In this document: positions 59,462-64,000 of the stretch, piece after piece | How positions within the stretch are numbered: the first letter of the stretch is position 1 | How the letters are laid out: the number at the start of each line of letters is the position of its first letter | NCBI RefSeq assembly: GCF_900157375.1 | Contig: NZ_LT721901.1 | Location: forward strand, 3,458,315-3,522,314 | Origin: Mycobacterium rhizamassiliense | Lineage (GTDB): Bacteria; Actinomycetota; Actinomycetes; Mycobacteriales; Mycobacteriaceae | DNA: 64,000 nt | Direction of reading: 5' to 3' | Program-made: the position numbers and the translations under genes | The notes under the pieces: model-generated | Seen by the model: only the letters and a program-made list of their open reading frames with translations | What the model was told of the DNA's origin: nothing | The model's database searches: none

Positions 59462-61312
59462 CTAGTGGCCGGCGACATCGGGGTGCGCCCGCGGGACGGC
59501 GGCCAACAGCCGCTGGGTGTACTCGTGCTGGGGATCGGTGAACACCTGGTCGCTGTCACCGTGTTCGACGACGGTCCCCTTGTACATCACGGCGACCTGA
59601 TGGGCCAGGTGCTTGACCACCGAAAGATCATGCGACACAAACAAATATGACAGCCCGAATTGCTGCTGCAGGTCCAGCAGCAGGTTGATGATGCCCGCCT
59701 GGATCGACACGTCGAGCGCCGAGACCGGCTCGTCGAGTGCGAGGATCTTCGGCCGCAACGCCAGCGCGCGCGCGATCCCGATCCGCTGCTTCTGGCCGCC
59801 GGAGAACTCGGCGGGGTAGCGGCCGGCGGCGCCCCGGTCGAGCCCGACGATGGTCAGCAGCTCGGCGACCCGCTCCTCGGATGCGCGCCGGTCGAACCCG
59901 TTGGCGGTCAGCGGTTCTGCGATGACGTCGAACACCGGGAGCCGCGGGTCCAGCGATGCCACCGGGTCCTGAAAGACGACCTGCAGTTCGGTCCGCAGTC
60001 GGCGGCGGGCGGCCGGGTCGAGCGTCGCGACGTCCTCGCCGAGAACCTCGATGGAACCCGCCTGGGGCGCGGCGAGTTCGAGGATCTGGGTCAGCGTGGT
60101 CGATTTGCCGGAACCGGATTCGCCGACGATGCCTAGAGTGCGGCCCTGCTCCAGGGTGAAGCTGATGCAGTCGACCGCCCGCACCTCACCGACCCGCCTG
60201 CGCAGCACGACGCCTTTGGTGAGTGGGTAGGTCTTGGTGAGGCCGCTGACCCGCAGCACCACGCCGGGTTCGCCGGCCTCGGCAGCGACGGGGTCCGGTT
60301 GCGTTGACGCACCGAAGATCTCGGCCGCACTGCGCCCGGCCACGTCGTCGGTACGAATGCACGCCGCCGAGTGCCCGTCGCCGACGGCAACCAGATCGGG
60401 CTCCGCCGCGAGGCATTCGTCGATCTTCAGCGGGCAGCGGGGGGCGAACGGGCAGGCATTAGGGAGCAGCGACGACATGGTCGGCGGCGCACCGGGAATG
60501 GGAATCAGGTGGGTACCCTGCGCCGCGTCCAGGCGCGGCACCGAACCCAGCAGCCCTGCCGTGTAAGGCATCCGGCGGTCCCGGTTGAGATCGTTGACCG
60601 TGCCGATCTCGACCCCACGCCCGGCGTACATGACGATCGCGCGGTCGGCGAACTCCGAGACGACGCCGAGGTCGTGCGTGATGATCAGCACGCCGGCGCC
60701 GGTGACGTCGCGCGCCGTGCGCAGCACGTCGAGGATCTGCGCCTGCACCGTGACGTCCAGCGCGGTGGTCGGCTCGTCGCAGATCAGCAGATCCGGATCG
60801 TTGGCGATAGCGATCGCGATCACCACCCGCTGGCGCTCACCCCCGGACAGCTCGTGCGGGAACGCCTTGGCGCGGGGGTCCGGTTGTGCGATCCCGACCA
60901 AGTCGAGCAGCTCGACCGCACGTTTACGGGCGTCCGCCCGGCTGACGCCGCGGTTATGCACCCGGATGGCCTCGGCTATCTGGCTGCCGATGGTGTAGAC
61001 GGGCGTGAGCGCCGACATCGGATCCTGAAACACGGTGCCGATCGACTTGCCCCGAATCCGGGACATCGCCTGGTCGGGCAGCCCGAGCAATTCCTCGCCG
61101 TGCAGCCGCACCGATCCCGACACGTGTGCGTATTCGGGCAGCAGCCCCACCACGGCCATCGCCGCGGTGCTCTTGCCCGATCCCGATTCCCCGACGAGGG
61201 CGACCACTTCGCCCGCGTCGATGTGGTAGTTCATGCCGCGTGCGGCGGGCACCGCGACGTCGGCCGTCTCGAACGTGACATTGAGGTCTTTGACTTCCAG
61301 CAGGGCCGTCAT
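59462..61312 (-). CDS. oppD: Oligopeptide importer ATPase OppD (double ABC domain)
   Basis: A 616-residue protein with two fused ABC ATPase domains, equivalent to OppD and OppF of other bacteria. First domain: [14 protein letters not shown]-loop, [25 protein letters not shown] cysteine motif [14 protein letters not shown] lies in between, as in OppD proteins with an iron-sulphur site. Second domain: [35 protein letters not shown]. It powers peptide uptake with OppBC. The start at 61312 overlaps the oppC stop by 4 bases. Confidence 0.95.
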   Translation of the reverse strand: MTALLEVKDLNVTFETADVAVPAARGMNYHIDAGEVVALVGESGSGKSTAAMAVVGLLPEYAHVSGSVRLHGEELLGLPDQAMSRIRGKSIGTVFQDPMSALTPVYTIGSQIAEAIRVHNRGVSRADARKRAVELLDLVGIAQPDPRAKAFPHELSGGERQRVVIAIAIANDPDLLICDEPTTALDVTVQAQILDVLRTARDVTGAGVLIITHDLGVVSEFADRAIVMYAGRGVEIGTVNDLNRDRRMPYTAGLLGSVPRLDAAQGTHLIPIPGAPPTMSSLLPNACPFAPRCPLKIDECLAAEPDLVAVGDGHSAACIRTDDVAGRSAAEIFGASTQPDPVAAEAGEPGVVLRVSGLTKTYPLTKGVVLRRRVGEVRAVDCISFTLEQGRTLGIVGESGSGKSTTLTQILELAAPQAGSIEVLGEDVATLDPAARRRLRTELQVVFQDPVASLDPRLPVFDVIAEPLTANGFDRRASEERVAELLTIVGLDRGAAGRYPAEFSGGQKQRIGIARALALRPKILALDEPVSALDVSIQAGIINLLLDLQQQFGLSYLFVSHDLSVVKHLAHQVAVMYKGTVVEHGDSDQVFTDPQHEYTQRLLAAVPRAHPDVAGH

Positions 61313-62235
61313 TTCGGCCGCTTCCTGCGGCGCGCCTGGCGGCTGCCGGGGTCGAAGGCGTCCCGCAGATCGTCACCGGTCAGGTTGGCGCACAACACAA
61401 TCAGCACCAGCGCCCCGGCCGGGAACAGGAAGACCCACGGAAAGGTGGTGGCCGACGGGGTGCCGTCGGCGATCAGCGTGCCCAGCGACACGTCGGGTGG
61501 CTGGACGCCGAATCCCAAGAAGCTCAGCCCCGTTTCGGCCAGGATCGCGAAGCCGACGTTGAGCGTGGCGTCGATGATCAGGATCGAGGCGACGTTGGGC
61601 ACGATGTGTCGCAGGATCACCTGGCGGCTGCCCACTCCCATATACCTTGCCGCACGGACGAATTCGCGTTCCCGCAGGCTCATCGTCAGGCCGCGCACCA
61701 TCCGCGAGCTGACCATCCAGCCGAACGCCGCCAGCAGCACGATCAGCCACAGGATGCTGTTCGACTGCTTGGTGCGCGGGGTGACGATGGCGATCAACAG
61801 GAAACTCGGCACCACCAAAAGCAGGTCCACCAACCACATCAGCGCGCGGTCGCGCCACCCGCCGAAGTAACCGGCGACCGATCCGACGGTGGCCGCGATC
61901 GTGGTCGAGATCAGCGCGACGCACACCCCGATCAGCATCGACTTCTGCATGCCGCGCAGCGTCCGGGCCAACAGGTCCTGGCCCAGCGCGTTGGTGCCGA
62001 ACCAATGCCGAAGCGAGGGCGGCTGCAGCAGCGCGGTGTAGTCGAGGTCGGTGTAGCCGTAGGGGAGCAGCGGCGGCAGCGCGTAGCAGCCGACGAATCC
62101 CAACACCAGCAGGGTCAACGCCACCAGCGCGGGCCTGTTGCGAATGAACCTTCGTATGACCAGATCTCGGCGCGACGTGAAGCCGGCCGCGTGCACGCCC
62201 GAGCGGGCCGCCGTTTCGGTGGTGTCCTGCGTCAT
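61309..62235 (-). CDS. oppC: Oligopeptide importer permease OppC
   Basis: A 308-residue permease with six membrane helices and a short N-terminal cytoplasmic tail. Typical OppC sequence: [19 protein letters not shown], then the EAA-loop region [27 protein letters not shown], and the final [18 protein letters not shown] 62235 overlaps the oppB stop by 4 bases (ATGA). It is about 17 residues longer at the N-terminus than the M. tuberculosis protein I recall. Confidence 0.94.
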   Translation of the reverse strand: MTQDTTETAARSGVHAAGFTSRRDLVIRRFIRNRPALVALTLLVLGFVGCYALPPLLPYGYTDLDYTALLQPPSLRHWFGTNALGQDLLARTLRGMQKSMLIGVCVALISTTIAATVGSVAGYFGGWRDRALMWLVDLLLVVPSFLLIAIVTPRTKQSNSILWLIVLLAAFGWMVSSRMVRGLTMSLREREFVRAARYMGVGSRQVILRHIVPNVASILIIDATLNVGFAILAETGLSFLGFGVQPPDVSLGTLIADGTPSATTFPWVFLFPAGALVLIVLCANLTGDDLRDAFDPGSRQARRRKRPK

Positions 62236-63209
62236 GACACCCGCACCCTGGGGTCCAGCGCCGCGTAGATGATGTCGGACAGCAGCCCGCCGATCAGCAC
62301 GGCCGCGCCGGAGAACAACGTGATCGCCGCGACGACGTTGGTGTCCTGGGTCGAGATGCCCAGCACCACCCACTCGCCCATCCCGTGCCAGCCAAAGATC
62401 TTCTCCACGAACACCGCTCCGACGACCAGGCCGCTGACGCCGTACGCGAACAACGTGGCCATCGGGATCAGCGCGGTGCGCAGGCCGTGCTTGAGCAACG
62501 CGCGCCTGCGGGTCAGGCCCTTGGCGCGGGCGGTGCGGATGAAGTCCTCGCCCAGCACGTCGAGCATCGCATTGCGTTGGTAGCGGCTGAAACTCGCGAT
62601 CGCGCCCAGTGCCAGCGTCGCGGTGGGCAGCACGATGTGCTGCAGGCGTTCGACCAGCGCATCCCAAAACCCCGTCGGGGGAATCGGCGCGGTCTCGCCG
62701 GTGTACTGAAAAATCCCCACGCCCGCGAACATGTTCACCCGCAGCGCGCCCAGGATCAGCAGGCTGGCCAACACGAACGACGGGATGCTCAGGACGATCA
62801 GCGACAGGACGGTGATCACCCGGTCGCTCAGCCGGTATTGCCGGATGGCTCCCCAGGCGCCGACGAGAACACCGATCACTGTGCCCAGCACCGAACCGAG
62901 GACCACCAGCCGCAGGCTGACGCCGATGCGCCGCCACAGCTCCTGCGAGACCGGGTGTCCGGTCACCGTCTTGCCGAAGTCACCGGCGACCGCGCCGGAG
63001 ATCCACTTCGCGTACCGAACGGGGATCGGCTTGTCCAGGCCCAGGGAGGCGGCCTTGGCGTGGATGGCCTCCGCCGGGGGCACCGGGTGGCGCTGCACGA
63101 AACTGTCCAGCGGGTGAAACGTCACGGAGGTCAGGCAGAAGGTCAGGAACGACGCCAGCACCAGCAGCACGACGTAGTTGAGGAAGCGGCGGCCGAGGAA
63201 TCTGATCAC
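62232..63209 (-). CDS. oppB: Oligopeptide importer permease OppB
   Basis: A 325-residue permease, the same length as M. tuberculosis OppB. N-terminal helix RRFLNYVVLLVLASFLTFCL; substrate-side loop GDFGKTVTG; EAA loop GEDFIRTARAKGLTRRRALLKHGLR. GTG 63209 was chosen because it gives that length; GTG 63221 upstream is the alternative. First gene of the opp operon. Its promoter lies in the 137-base gap shared with divergent canA. Confidence 0.94.
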   Translation of the reverse strand: MIRFLGRRFLNYVVLLVLASFLTFCLTSVTFHPLDSFVQRHPVPPAEAIHAKAASLGLDKPIPVRYAKWISGAVAGDFGKTVTGHPVSQELWRRIGVSLRLVVLGSVLGTVIGVLVGAWGAIRQYRLSDRVITVLSLIVLSIPSFVLASLLILGALRVNMFAGVGIFQYTGETAPIPPTGFWDALVERLQHIVLPTATLALGAIASFSRYQRNAMLDVLGEDFIRTARAKGLTRRRALLKHGLRTALIPMATLFAYGVSGLVVGAVFVEKIFGWHGMGEWVVLGISTQDTNVVAAITLFSGAAVLIGGLLSDIIYAALDPRVRVS

Positions 63210-63346
63210 GTTAGACCGCACCTGCGCCGCATTGGGACAACGTTAGCGAGCGCGGCGCAGCGGAGCGCGATGGCGGCGCTGCATTCTTCCGATCGCACTG
63301 ATCGTGACCAGTGACTTCCGGATGGCCGATCGTTAGGCTGCAGCGG

Positions 63347-63838
63347 ATGACGGCTACCGAAGATTTGTTGGCGAACAATGCCGAATACGCAAACAACTTC
63401 GAGGGGCCACTGCCCCTGCCGCCGGGCAAACACGTCGCGGTGCTGGCGTGCATGGACGCCCGGCTCGACGTCTACCGCATCCTCGGCCTGCACGAAGGCG
63501 AGGCCCACGTCATCCGCAACGCCGGCGGGGTCGTGACGGACGACGCCATCCGGTCACTGGCCATCAGCCAGCGGTTGTTGGGAACGCAGGAGATCATCCT
63601 CATCCACCACACCGACTGCGGCATGCTGACCTTCACCGACGACGACTTCAAGCGCAGCATTCAGGACGAGACCGGGGTCAAGCCGGCCTGGGCGGCCGAG
63701 GCCTTCCCGGATCTGGCCGAGGATGTCCGGCAGTCGCTGCGCCGCATCGAAAACGATCCCTTCGTCACCAAGCATGTGTCGCTGCGCGGGTTCGTCTTCG
63801 ACGTCGCCAGCGGCAAGCTCGACGAGGTCACGCTCTAG
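63347..63838 (+). CDS. canA: Beta-carbonic anhydrase
   Basis: A 163-residue zinc enzyme interconverting CO2 and bicarbonate, cytosolic. Zinc ligands Cys35, His88 and Cys91 with Asp37 and Arg39 (LACMDARLD; HHTDCGML) are all present, numbering as in M. tuberculosis Rv1284. RNAGGVVTDDAIRSL is the conserved segment near the active site. ATG 63347 is preceded by AGCGG. It diverges from oppB. The stop TAG overlaps the convergent gene's stop in CTAG at 63835-63838. Confidence 0.96.
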   Translation: MTATEDLLANNAEYANNFEGPLPLPPGKHVAVLACMDARLDVYRILGLHEGEAHVIRNAGGVVTDDAIRSLAISQRLLGTQEIILIHHTDCGMLTFTDDDFKRSIQDETGVKPAWAAEAFPDLAEDVRQSLRRIENDPFVTKHVSLRGFVFDVASGKLDEVTL

Positions 63839-64000
63839 CCCAGCTTGTACATCCCGAGGGCCTTGGCGACCAGCCGGCCGTCGGGGTCGACGATCTCCGC
63901 CTCGCAGTTGGTCACTGCGCACGCCCAGTCACGAGACCATTGACACCGTCGACGCGGGCTGGTTCCATAGATGGCAATGACCATAAAGATGGTCAAATCT
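63835..64000 (-). pseudogene. C-terminal fragment resembling a PaaI-like thioesterase, cut by window edge
   Basis: The minus frame ending at 63835 reads WACAVTNCEAEIVDPDGRLVAKALGMYKLG, which resembles the last strands of a hotdog-fold PaaI-type thioesterase. Upstream the same frame becomes Arg/Cys-rich (TSPRRRCQWSRDW), unlike the family. A different frame closes with a stop at 63929 and could be the end of another gene. The thioesterase may therefore be truncated or joined to other DNA just outside the window. The call is weak because only about 30 residues are convincing. Confidence 0.35.

Overview
This 64 kb window comes from a high-GC actinobacterial chromosome. Gene content and order point to Mycobacterium, probably a slow-growing non-tuberculous species. 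From end to end it follows the M. tuberculosis Rv1239c-Rv1284 neighbourhood: corA, mdh, lpqZ, an SDR, kgd, an MFS pump, a TM0106-type nuclease-helicase, lprE, deaD, an acyltransferase, a TetR with cyp130, glcD-like, tap, udgB, an FAD monooxygenase, a HIT protein, amiB2, the Rv1264-type cyclase, Rv1265, pknH, embR, a DUF732 protein, an ABC exporter pair, lprB, lprC, sixA-like, sbcD/sbcC-like genes, oppABCD and canA. Family assignments rest on motifs and recalled family sequences; no database search was run.

Layout. 1-9.3 kb: end of a SUFU-like gene, corA, then a central-carbon block (mdh, NAD-malic enzyme, kgd) with lpqZ and an SDR. 9.4-21.7 kb: membrane protein, efflux pump, nuclease-helicase, lprE diverging from deaD-acyltransferase, a siderophore-interacting protein behind a near-consensus IdeR box, and the cyp130-TetR operon. 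21.7-27.6 kb: an accessory island with lower GC and atypical codons. 27.6-33.3 kb: glcD-like, tap, udgB, FAD monooxygenase, luciferase-like oxidoreductase. 33.3-41.9 kb: a giant cyclic-di-GMP protein, HIT, amiB2, a deoxyinosine-glycosylase-like protein, the cyclase and Rv1265. 41.9-50.5 kb: pknH (frameshifted), embR, DUF732, ABC exporter and two lipoproteins. 50.5-64 kb: phosphatase, 13E12 HNH protein, SbcCD-like pair, hydrolase, Opp permease and carbonic anhydrase.

The most interesting part is the island at about 21.75-27.59 kb. It carries three tightly spaced genes on one strand: a large HNH-NACHT NTPase, an ABC/AAA-type ATPase 3 bp downstream, and a PIN-like putative RNase overlapping the ATPase by 4 bp. 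It lies between cyp130 and the glcD-like gene, which are adjacent in M. tuberculosis, and a 20-bp exact direct repeat flanks it. This looks like an acquired anti-phage or anti-plasmid system combining a nuclease-tipped NLR-like sensor with an ATPase-RNase pair.

Other points to check: pknH is split by a frameshift at an 8-base homopolymer exactly between kinase and sensor domains; two c-di-GMP modules are fused in one 1313-residue protein; an inverted-repeat-rich promoter precedes the Rv1265 orthologue beside the cyclase; and three convergent gene pairs share a CTAG as overlapping stop codons. I saw no rRNA, tRNA, CRISPR array or intact insertion sequence.
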